A stretch of DNA of 5,782 bases from Clostridiales bacterium UBA1246. Lineage in GTDB: Bacteria > Bacillota > Clostridia > Oscillospirales > Oscillospiraceae. The notes under the pieces are model-generated. The model saw only the letters and a list, made by a program, of their open reading frames with translations, did not search any database and was not told the origin of the DNA. Location: assembly GCA_002308315.1 (NCBI GenBank), contig DBWE01000052.1, forward strand, positions 263-6,044, read 5' to 3'. Made by a program: the position numbers and the translations under genes. Shown here piece after piece: positions 1 through 5,782 of this stretch (position 1 is its first letter; each line of letters begins with the position of its first letter).

Positions 1-432
1 ATGATGGGCCTGCTGCACGACGTGGGCAAGATCGGCGTGCCCGACGCCATCATCAACAAGCCCGCGAGGCTGACGGAGCCGGAATACGACGTCATAAAGA
101 CGCATACCGTCATGGGCGCGAAGATACTGAACAACATCAACGAGATGCCCGAGCTCGTCACCGGCGCGCGCTGGCATCACGAGCGCTATGACGGCAGCGG
201 ATATCCCGACGGGCTCAAGGGAACGGACATCCCCGAGCAGGCGCGCATAATCGCCGTGGCGGACGCCTACGACGCCATGACCAGCCGCAGGAGCTACCGC
301 GACCGGCTCCCTCAGGCCACCGCGAGGGAAGAGCTCGTAAGCGGCCGCGGGACCCAGTTCGATCCCGTGTTCGCCGACATCATGATCGGGATGATAGACG
401 AGGACAGCGATTACTGCCTGTGCGAAGGCTGA
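1..432 (+). CDS. HD-GYP domain protein, C-terminal part (probable cyclic-di-GMP phosphodiesterase), cut by left edge
   Basis: This is the C-terminal portion of an HD-GYP hydrolase. The family hydrolyses cyclic di-GMP in the cytoplasm using a di- or tri-metal centre. Visible residues (numbered from base 1) are the HD pair H6-D7 followed by GKIG, H35, the H59-H60 pair, the GYP signature G67-Y68-P69 preceded by D64, and D88 in VADAYDAMTS. The GTQFDP closing motif is at 117-122. All expected metal ligands in the visible part are intact, so an active enzyme is likely. The ATG at base 1 is probably an internal Met: the domain normally has roughly 30 residues before the HD pair, and many relatives carry a receiver, PAS or GAF domain further upstream. 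Any such input domain lies outside the window. The protein ends about 20 residues after GTQFDP, a normal place for the fold to end, with a short Cys/acidic tail. The stop is TGA at 430-432. It precedes two hybrid kinases on the same strand, so it may be their output. Confidence 0.93.
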   Translation: MMGLLHDVGKIGVPDAIINKPARLTEPEYDVIKTHTVMGAKILNNINEMPELVTGARWHHERYDGSGYPDGLKGTDIPEQARIIAVADAYDAMTSRRSYRDRLPQATAREELVSGRGTQFDPVFADIMIGMIDEDSDYCLCEG

Positions 433-443
433 CGAGACGGCCC

Positions 444-462
444 TCCGCCCGAAACGGGCGGG
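444..462 (+). other. GC-rich hairpin after the HD-GYP gene, no T-tract
   Basis: CCGCCCG at 445-451 pairs perfectly with CGGGCGG at 455-461 around an AAA loop, with an extra T-G wobble at 444/462. It begins 12 bases after the HD-GYP stop codon. No run of T follows; the next bases are GC-rich. It is therefore not a classical intrinsic terminator. It may be an attenuating or mRNA-stabilising stem between the HD-GYP gene and the kinase genes. The structure is seen directly; the role is inferred. Confidence 0.45.
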
Positions 463-497
463 CGCGGGGAGCATGATCCGCCGATCAAATTCGGAAC

Positions 498-504
498 GGA
501 GGAG
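498..504 (+). promoter_or_regulatory. Shine-Dalgarno motif upstream of first kinase, unusually distant from the start
   Basis: GGAGGAG lies 15 bases before the ATG at 520, longer than the usual 5-10 base spacing. In-frame codons upstream of 520 back to the TGA at 430 contain no ATG, GTG or TTG, so 520 is the first possible start in this frame. The nearer sequence (AAAGCAGAC) contains no better ribosome-binding match. The motif is real, but the long spacing suggests weak initiation or help from overlapping translation. Confidence 0.5.
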
Positions 505-519
505 CGAGCAAAAGCAGAC

Positions 520-3126
520 ATGAATAATACCACGAAGAAAAACGCCCTCTTCGAAGCCTCCCATATGATGATCCTGGTGACCTACACCGCTCTGGTGTTC
601 GCGCTGGTCGGAGAGGACTTCCTTATGGGCTGGGAAAAATGGCCGCTGATCCTCATAGCCGCGGCGATCGCCTTTTCATGGAGCATACACATACGGCAGA
701 TGTTCTCGGACTACGGCCGCCTGCAGATCTACGTCGTCTTCATGATGGCAACCATGTTTTTCTACGGCGTCCACGTCACCAGCGCCTTCGACCTGGCCCT
801 GGTGATGTGCGCCGTCATCATCCTGTGCACCACCACGGGCGTAAAGTTTTTCATCACGCTGGCGCAGATCACGTATTTCGTCACCTTCCTTTACGACCTC
901 GTCTCCATACGCATAAATACGCCGGAGATGTTCGACGAGCTCGTTATCAGCCGCTCGATGCTGCATATCGTGATGATGATCGTCGTGGGCAGGCTCGCGA
1001 GAATGATAATCGACCGCTGGAACCAGGTGCTGGACCGGTCCGCCGAGGAGGTGGAGCAGCTCACCGAGACCACCGGGCGGCTCAACGATTTTCTGACCAA
1101 TGCCTCCCATGAGATACGCACGCCCACCAACGCCGTGCTCGGCCTGGCGAACATGTGCCTCGAGCGGGAGACGGATCCCGGGCAGCTGGAGCATCTCGGC
1201 GCCATACGCGACGCGGGCAAGCGCCTGACGGAGCTGATAAGCGACATCCTCGATTACGCCGATATCGACCGCGGCCGTGTTTCGGTCAATACCGACGACT
1301 ATATGCTCTCTTCCGTGCTCCACGACCTCGTCATGGAGCTGAAGCCCCATATGTCCGGCGGCGCGGAGCTCATCATAGACGTCGACCCCGGCATCCCCTC
1401 CGTTATGAATACGGATATCTCCAAGCTGAAAAAGATCATATGGCATCTCGTCACCAACGCTCTGAAATTCACCCGGCAGGGCGGCGTATACGTGCGCTTC
1501 TCCGCCGAGGCGCGGGACTACGGCATAAACCTGCTTATCGACGTATCCGATACGGGCTCCGGCATGACCGAGGAAGAGGTCGACCGTCTCTCCGACGGTT
1601 TCTATCACTCCAACTCCAACCGCGCCCGCTCCAGCGGCGGTCTCGGGCTGGGCATGGCCATAGTCTACAACTTCGTCGCCGCTCTCGGCGGCTTCATGCG
1701 CATAGAAAGCCGCCCCGGCGAGGGTACGGACGTCCGCGTGTGCCTGCCTCAGACGGTGGTGGACTCCGCCGGCTGCATGTCCGTGCGCGACCGCGGCAAG
1801 CTGGTGATCGGCGGATATCTGCATTTCGAGAAATTCTCCCACCCCGTCGTGCGGGATTACTACAATACCATGGTGCGCAATATCGTCCGCGGCCTCGGAG
1901 TCAGCCTGCACAGGGCCGAAAACATCGAGGATCTCAAAAAGCTGCTTGAAAACCTCACTCTCACTCATCTGTTCGTCGGCGCGGAGGAATACGGCGCCGA
2001 CGCCGCTTTCATGGAGCGGCTTGCCGAAAGCGTCACGGTCACGGTGATCGCCGCGGAGGGCTTTTCCCTCCCCGAGGGCTCGAAAGCGCATCTGATGGAA
2101 AAGCCCATCTACTGCTTCCCCGTCGCCGCGGTCCTCAACCGCGACCCTACGGGCGCGGTGACCGAACGGCGCATGTACTGCCGCGGCGTCCGCGCCCTCA
2201 TAGTGGACGACGAGCCGCTGAACATCACCGTCGCCAAGGATTACCTGCACCGCTACGGGATCGAAACGGTATCAGCCTCCTCCGGCAGCGAGGCGATCGC
2301 GCAGTGCGCCCGGGAAAGCTTCGACATAGTGTTCATGGACCACATGATGCCGGGCATGGACGGCATAGAGGCCCTGCGCCGCATACGCTCCGACGGCATC
2401 GGCTTCTGGAAAAACGTGCCGTTCGTGGCGCTCACGGCCAACGCCGGAAGCACGGCGAGGGAAGAATTCAGGAAGGCCGGCTTTGACGCCTTCCTCGCCA
2501 AGCCCATCGACTCGGCCGATCTCGAGCGCGTTCTCCGCAGCGTGCTCCCCAAGACCGCCGTAAGCTACGACAGCGCCCCTCCTTCCCCTCCCGGGCCTGC
2601 GCCGCGCCCGGCGAAGGCTCCCGCCGCCGGCGGCTCCGACGCGGGCGAAAAAGACGCTCTCGCCCCCCTGCGTTCGCTGGGCGTGGATACGGAGCAGGGA
2701 CGAAAATACTGTCAGAACGACGATGAATTCTACCGCGAGCTGCTCCTGCAGTTCGGCTCCGAGGCGGCCGGAAAGCACGAAGAGCTCGAACGCTTCTGCC
2801 GCGAGGGCGACATGCCGAACTATGCCATCCGCGTCCACGCGCTGAAAAGCACCGCGAAAATGATAGGCGCTTCCTCGCTTTCGGAGAAGGCCCGCGCCCT
2901 CGAGACGGCTTCCCTGGCGGGCAGCACGGACGAGGTGCGCGCTCTGCACCCCTCCGCCATGGAGGAATACGAAGCCCTCACCCGGGCCATCGCCGCCTTA
3001 TCCGGCGGCGCGGCCGCGGAGACGGGCGGCGGGGAGCCGCTCCCGCGGGAGGACGGCCCGGAGATACTCGAATTCGAACCGGAAGGGCCGGAGATACTTG
3101 AATTCGAACCGCAGGGAGAGGAGTAA
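520..3126 (+). CDS. Six-TM hybrid sensor histidine kinase (HisKA-HATPase-pseudoreceiver-REC-HPt)
   Basis: A complete 868-residue membrane-anchored hybrid kinase. Six hydrophobic segments lie near residues 16-31, 41-56, 69-84, 89-105, 108-127 and 144-160. Loops are short and there is no sizeable extracytoplasmic domain, so any signal is probably sensed in or near the membrane. HisKA carries the phospho-acceptor H197 in SHEIRTP. The ATPase domain has an N-box with N313, a G1 box DTGSG at 344-348 and a glycine-rich lid GGLGLG at 373-378, so it looks active. Residues about 425-540 resemble a receiver that lacks the acceptor Asp but keeps a terminal K528-P529. A canonical receiver follows at about 558-675, with D563-D564, acceptor D607, T639 and K661-P662. 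A Pro/Ala-rich linker (about 685-705) leads to an HPt domain at about 714-825 with H773 in HALKSTA. The tail is Gly/Glu-rich and ends in a duplicated GPEILEFEP unit. All parts of a His-Asp-His relay are present in one chain. The next kinase starts 5 bases downstream. The signal and final output are unknown. Confidence 0.95.
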   Translation: MNNTTKKNALFEASHMMILVTYTALVFALVGEDFLMGWEKWPLILIAAAIAFSWSIHIRQMFSDYGRLQIYVVFMMATMFFYGVHVTSAFDLALVMCAVIILCTTTGVKFFITLAQITYFVTFLYDLVSIRINTPEMFDELVISRSMLHIVMMIVVGRLARMIIDRWNQVLDRSAEEVEQLTETTGRLNDFLTNASHEIRTPTNAVLGLANMCLERETDPGQLEHLGAIRDAGKRLTELISDILDYADIDRGRVSVNTDDYMLSSVLHDLVMELKPHMSGGAELIIDVDPGIPSVMNTDISKLKKIIWHLVTNALKFTRQGGVYVRFSAEARDYGINLLIDVSDTGSGMTEEEVDRLSDGFYHSNSNRARSSGGLGLGMAIVYNFVAALGGFMRIESRPGEGTDVRVCLPQTVVDSAGCMSVRDRGKLVIGGYLHFEKFSHPVVRDYYNTMVRNIVRGLGVSLHRAENIEDLKKLLENLTLTHLFVGAEEYGADAAFMERLAESVTVTVIAAEGFSLPEGSKAHLMEKPIYCFPVAAVLNRDPTGAVTERRMYCRGVRALIVDDEPLNITVAKDYLHRYGIETVSASSGSEAIAQCARESFDIVFMDHMMPGMDGIEALRRIRSDGIGFWKNVPFVALTANAGSTAREEFRKAGFDAFLAKPIDSADLERVLRSVLPKTAVSYDSAPPSPPGPAPRPAKAPAAGGSDAGEKDALAPLRSLGVDTEQGRKYCQNDDEFYRELLLQFGSEAAGKHEELERFCREGDMPNYAIRVHALKSTAKMIGASSLSEKARALETASLAGSTDEVRALHPSAMEEYEALTRAIAALSGGAAAETGGGEPLPREDGPEILEFEPEGPEILEFEPQGEE
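3055..3114 (+). repeat. Two tandem 30-bp units encoding GPEILEFEP(E/Q) at the kinase C-terminus
   Basis: Bases 3055-3084 and 3085-3114 are adjacent in-frame copies of a 30-base unit, matching at 26 of 30 positions by eye. They encode GPEILEFEPE and GPEILEFEPQ. Differences are synonymous in the Gly and Leu codons; only the last codon changes the residue. The units lie beyond the HPt domain, in the acidic tail (residues 846-865), and look like a recent duplication of a short linear motif. The role is unknown; a docking peptide is one possibility. Confidence 0.85.
3118..3123 (+). promoter_or_regulatory. Shine-Dalgarno of the second kinase, embedded in the end of the first kinase gene
   Basis: GAGGAG ends 8 bases before the ATG at 3132, an ideal spacing. 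It is formed by the last two Glu codons of the preceding gene, just before its TAA at 3124-3126. This supports 3132 as the start and suggests coupled translation of the two kinases from one mRNA. Confidence 0.85.
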
Positions 3127-3131
3127 AACCG

Positions 3132-5782
3132 ATGGTCAAAAAGCTGATCAGACTGATATTCAGCGAGGACAGTCCCATCCGCGAAAGGCTTTTCGCCCTG
3201 ATCGTGACGATAACGGGCATATCCATCACTCTCGGCATCGTCGTGGACATAATCACCGGCGCCGCTTCATGGCAGGATCTGTTCGCGTTCACCGTCGGGC
3301 TCCTGCTGCTGATCTTCACTTCCGTTCTGACCGTCAGGAAAAAGAAGTTCAGACTCGGCTCCGTCGCCATAGCCTTCTTCGTCATCTACGTGATGCTGCC
3401 CGTCACCTTTTTCTTCAGCGGCGGACTCTACGGCGGCTCGCCGATATGGTTCATATTTTCCGTGCTCTTCATAAGCCTGCTGTTCGCCGGGAAAGCGAGG
3501 ATATTCTTTCTTATCTCCGAGCTCGCCGTGGCGGGCGTATGCTATTTCCTGGCCTATACCAGGCCCGAAATGCTCCACCGGAGCACGGAAAAGCTCGCGC
3601 ACATAGACTCATATACCGCGCTGGCCTTCCTCAGCCTGGCAGTATGCGCCATAATCAGCATACAGATCGAGCTGTATAAACGTGAAAACGCCCGCTCGGA
3701 GCGCCGGAAAAAGGAGATAGAGGAGCTCAACAACGCGCAGAGCCGCTTTTTCTCCGGCATGAGCCACGAGATACGCACGCCCATAAACACCATCATCGGT
3801 CTCAACGAAATGATACTCCGCGAGGATATTTCCGACGAGGTCGCGGAGGACGCCGAGAACATCCGCTCCGCCAGCAAAATGCTGCTGAGCATCATCAACG
3901 ATATCCTCGATATGACCAAGCTCGACTCCGGCAGCATGCAGCTCACCCCGGTGACCTACCGCACCGGCGACATGATATCGGAGCTCGTGAACATGTTCTG
4001 GGTCCGCGCCCGGGACAAGGGTCTGGAATTCCGCGTAAGCGTGGCGCCGGACGTTCCCGCCGAGCTCATCGGCGACGACGTCCGCGTCAAGCAGATACTG
4101 ATAAACCTGCTGAACAACGCCGTGAAATATACCCGCGAGGGCTCCGTATCCCTGTCCGTGGAGCGCGGGCGGCAGGAGGGCGGCATAGTCAGCCTCGTAT
4201 GCTCCGTCACCGACACCGGCATAGGCATCAAAAAGGAAAACATCCCCTATCTCTTCACGGCCTTCAAGCGCGTGGACGAGGAGAAGAACCGCCATATCGA
4301 GGGCTCCGGCCTCGGTCTGTCGATAGTGAAGCAGCTCGCGGACCTCATGGGCGGCGCCGTCACGGTAAACAGCGTCTATACGCAGGGCAGCACCTTTCTC
4401 GTAGAGCTGCCTCAGCAGATGGTAAGCGACGAGATCGTGGGAAAGCTCGATCTCGAGGCAAAGCACAAAAGCGAGCGCGAAGCCTATCATTCCCGCTTCG
4501 AGGCCCCTCAGGCGAGCATACTCGTCGTGGACGACAACGCCTCCAATCTGCTGGTGGCCAAAAAGCTGCTCAGGGCCACCGGGGTCCGCATCGAAACGGC
4601 GTCCTCCGGCGCGGAGGCGCTGAGCCTGACTCAGGACAACGCTTATCACGTGATATTCATGGACCACATGATGCCGGAAATGGACGGTCTGGAATGCCGC
4701 AGGCGCATCATGGCCCAGCCCGGCGGCAAATGCCGCGATTCAAAGCTGGTCGCTCTTACCGCCAACGCCGACAGCGCCAGCCGCGCTCTGTACGAGCGCG
4801 AGGGCTTCGACGGATATCTGACCAAGCCCATCAGCGCCGAGGCCCTCGAAAACGAGCTTTTCCGACTGCTGCCGAAGGAGCTCGTCAAGACGTTCGCCGA
4901 CGGGGACGAGGATCTGCTCAAGAAGAGCACCGCGTGGATACAGTCCGACCGGCGCAAGCGCATGGTCGCCGTGGCAACGGAGAGCGTAGCCGATCTGCCC
5001 GGGGAGCTGCTGGACAAATACGATATCGCCGTCATACCGCACTTGATAAGGACCGAAAGCGGAGTATTCAGAGACGGTCTCGACCTGGAATGCGACGGAC
5101 TGCTGTCGTACATGGATCCCGACAAAGACAGGGTCAGCACCTCCGTCGCCGACGTCGCCGCGCACGAGGCTTTCTTTGCCGAGCAGCTCAGGCGGGCGTA
5201 CAACGTTATTTTCGTTTCTCTCTCCGACAAACTCGCCAACAGCGGATATTCCGCGGCGAAGGAGGCGGCGGACTCCTTCGACAACGTGACCGTTACGGAC
5301 TCCCGCAGCCTTTCCGGCGGGCTCGGTCTGACGGTCCTGGAGGCCTGCCGCATGGCGGAGGAGGGCAAGAGCCCCGCCGAGATCACAAGCCGCCTCGAGG
5401 AAATGCAGGATCTGATACAGGCGAGCTTTATCGCCGACAATATGGACTATCTCTCGCGGACGGAGCACATAGCCGTATGGGCTGCCCGCATCGCGAGGAC
5501 CATGACCGGGCGGCCGATCCTCGCCATGCGCAAAGGAAGGCTGCGCCTGCAGCAGATCGCCTTCGGCTCCCGCAAACACTGCTGGAAAAAATACATTGCC
5601 TCGTGCTTCCGCTCCACCGGCAACGTGGACACGCGCCTGCTTCTGATAAACTATGCCGGCCTGTCCCGGCAGGAGCTGAACTGGATCAGAGAGCAGGTCG
5701 AGAGCTACGTTCATTTCGACGCCGTCTGCTGTCAGAAGATCTCGGCGGCCACGGCCGCCAGCTGCGGGCCCGGCGTCTTCGG
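3132..5782 (+). CDS. Six-TM hybrid histidine kinase fused to a DegV/FakB-type fatty-acid-binding domain, cut by right edge
   Basis: The frame is open from ATG 3132 to the window end (883 complete codons, no stop found). Six hydrophobic segments lie near residues 20-42, 49-68, 77-97, 104-119, 122-142 and 160-180, followed by a charged helical linker to about 205. HisKA has H212 in SHEIRTP. The ATPase domain has N325 and N329 in the N-box, DTGIG at 361-365 and GSGLGL at 391-396, all canonical. A receiver at about 461-580 has D467-D468, acceptor D511 in FMDHMMP, T543 and K565-P566. After a 25-30 residue linker, residues 611-883 match the DegV fold throughout. Landmarks are TESVADLP (616-623; the family usually has TDSTADLP), the RDG following the first strand-loop region (647-649), STSVAD (669-674), DSRSLSGGLG (723-732), DNMDYLS (769-775), RPILAMRKG (794-802) and CGPGVFG at the right edge. 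DegV/FakB proteins bind a fatty acid in an internal pocket. Only about 20-30 residues of the domain should be missing, although further domains could follow. There is no HPt in the visible part; the preceding kinase has one. A lipid-sensing role for the DegV part is inferred. Confidence 0.92.
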   Translation, partial: MVKKLIRLIFSEDSPIRERLFALIVTITGISITLGIVVDIITGAASWQDLFAFTVGLLLLIFTSVLTVRKKKFRLGSVAIAFFVIYVMLPVTFFFSGGLYGGSPIWFIFSVLFISLLFAGKARIFFLISELAVAGVCYFLAYTRPEMLHRSTEKLAHIDSYTALAFLSLAVCAIISIQIELYKRENARSERRKKEIEELNNAQSRFFSGMSHEIRTPINTIIGLNEMILREDISDEVAEDAENIRSASKMLLSIINDILDMTKLDSGSMQLTPVTYRTGDMISELVNMFWVRARDKGLEFRVSVAPDVPAELIGDDVRVKQILINLLNNAVKYTREGSVSLSVERGRQEGGIVSLVCSVTDTGIGIKKENIPYLFTAFKRVDEEKNRHIEGSGLGLSIVKQLADLMGGAVTVNSVYTQGSTFLVELPQQMVSDEIVGKLDLEAKHKSEREAYHSRFEAPQASILVVDDNASNLLVAKKLLRATGVRIETASSGAEALSLTQDNAYHVIFMDHMMPEMDGLECRRRIMAQPGGKCRDSKLVALTANADSASRALYEREGFDGYLTKPISAEALENELFRLLPKELVKTFADGDEDLLKKSTAWIQSDRRKRMVAVATESVADLPGELLDKYDIAVIPHLIRTESGVFRDGLDLECDGLLSYMDPDKDRVSTSVADVAAHEAFFAEQLRRAYNVIFVSLSDKLANSGYSAAKEAADSFDNVTVTDSRSLSGGLGLTVLEACRMAEEGKSPAEITSRLEEMQDLIQASFIADNMDYLSRTEHIAVWAARIARTMTGRPILAMRKGRLRLQQIAFGSRKHCWKKYIASCFRSTGNVDTRLLLINYAGLSRQELNWIREQVESYVHFDAVCCQKISAATAASCGPGVF

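Noticed and set aside
1..3. ATG at base 1 as the true start of the HD-GYP gene
   Set aside because: It falls only five residues before the catalytic HD pair, too late for a folded HD-GYP domain; the real start must lie upstream of the window.
481..494. Short inverted repeat CCGA/TCGG as an operator before the first kinase
   Set aside because: Only four base pairs with a 6-base spacer and no extension; too weak to separate from chance.
433..519. Promoter for the kinase pair in the 87-base gap
   Set aside because: I could not find a convincing -35/-10 pair with proper spacing; the gap is GC-rich and taken up by the hairpin and the ribosome binding site.
1155..1949. Plus-strand alternative frames inside the first kinase (639-1112, 1155-1949)
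   Set aside because: Arg/His-rich out-of-frame translations typical of GC-rich coding DNA, lying entirely within a well-supported gene.
676..2250. Long minus-strand open frame (524 codons) opposite the first kinase
   Set aside because: Its translation is rich in His, Val, Gly and Ala with no recognisable domain. The + strand frame here has clear kinase motifs throughout. Long antisense frames are expected in GC-rich genes.
3609..4667. Minus-strand open frame (352 codons) opposite the second kinase
   Set aside because: It has no domain signature and lies opposite canonical HisKA, HATPase and receiver motifs on the + strand.
4740..5714. Minus-strand open frames (4740-5714 and 4646-5440) opposite the DegV part
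   Set aside because: They overlap each other in different frames, show no family motifs, and the + strand carries the continuous DegV match.
4962..5782. A separate DegV gene starting at the ATG at 4962
   Set aside because: There is no stop between the receiver and this Met and no Shine-Dalgarno motif in the preceding bases (ACCGGCGCAAGCGC). A continuous fusion is the simplest reading.

Overview
The window is a GC-rich stretch packed with signalling genes, all on the + strand. It reads as a chromosomal segment of an anaerobic Firmicute, most likely a high-GC Clostridia lineage. This rests on the style of the hybrid kinases (receiver core FMDHMMPxMDG, HisKA core SHEIRTP, DegV homology), strong GGAG-type ribosome binding sites, and frequent Ile ATA codons in otherwise GC-rich genes. 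It is a style judgement; no rRNA or housekeeping marker is present.

Layout. 1-432 is the C-terminal part of an HD-GYP protein, a probable cyclic-di-GMP phosphodiesterase, cut by the left edge. 433-519 is an 87-base gap with a perfect 7-bp GC hairpin lacking a T-tract, and a GGAGGAG motif unusually far from the next start. 520-3126 is a complete 868-residue hybrid histidine kinase: six membrane segments, HisKA, HATPase, a degenerate receiver lacking the phospho-acceptor Asp, an intact receiver, an HPt domain, and an acidic tail ending in a duplicated 10-residue repeat. Five bases later, 3132-5782 is a second six-TM hybrid kinase, open through the right edge (883 residues visible): HisKA, HATPase and an intact receiver, then, instead of an HPt, an almost complete DegV/FakB-type fatty-acid-binding domain. 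That fusion is the most interesting item here.

How they may work together. The two kinases are tightly spaced and probably co-translated; the second gene's ribosome binding site is formed by the last Glu codons of the first. The first kinase has an HPt and the second does not, so a shared phosphorelay is plausible. No DNA-binding output is visible; the nearest candidate output is the HD-GYP protein upstream. A working hypothesis is a membrane-anchored relay in which a DegV-like domain senses a fatty acid or related lipid and adjusts kinase or receiver state, perhaps linked to c-di-GMP. Domain order and motifs are read from the sequence; the lipid and c-di-GMP links are inference.

No RNA genes, mobile elements, CRISPR arrays or confident promoters were seen. 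No gap exceeds 300 bases.
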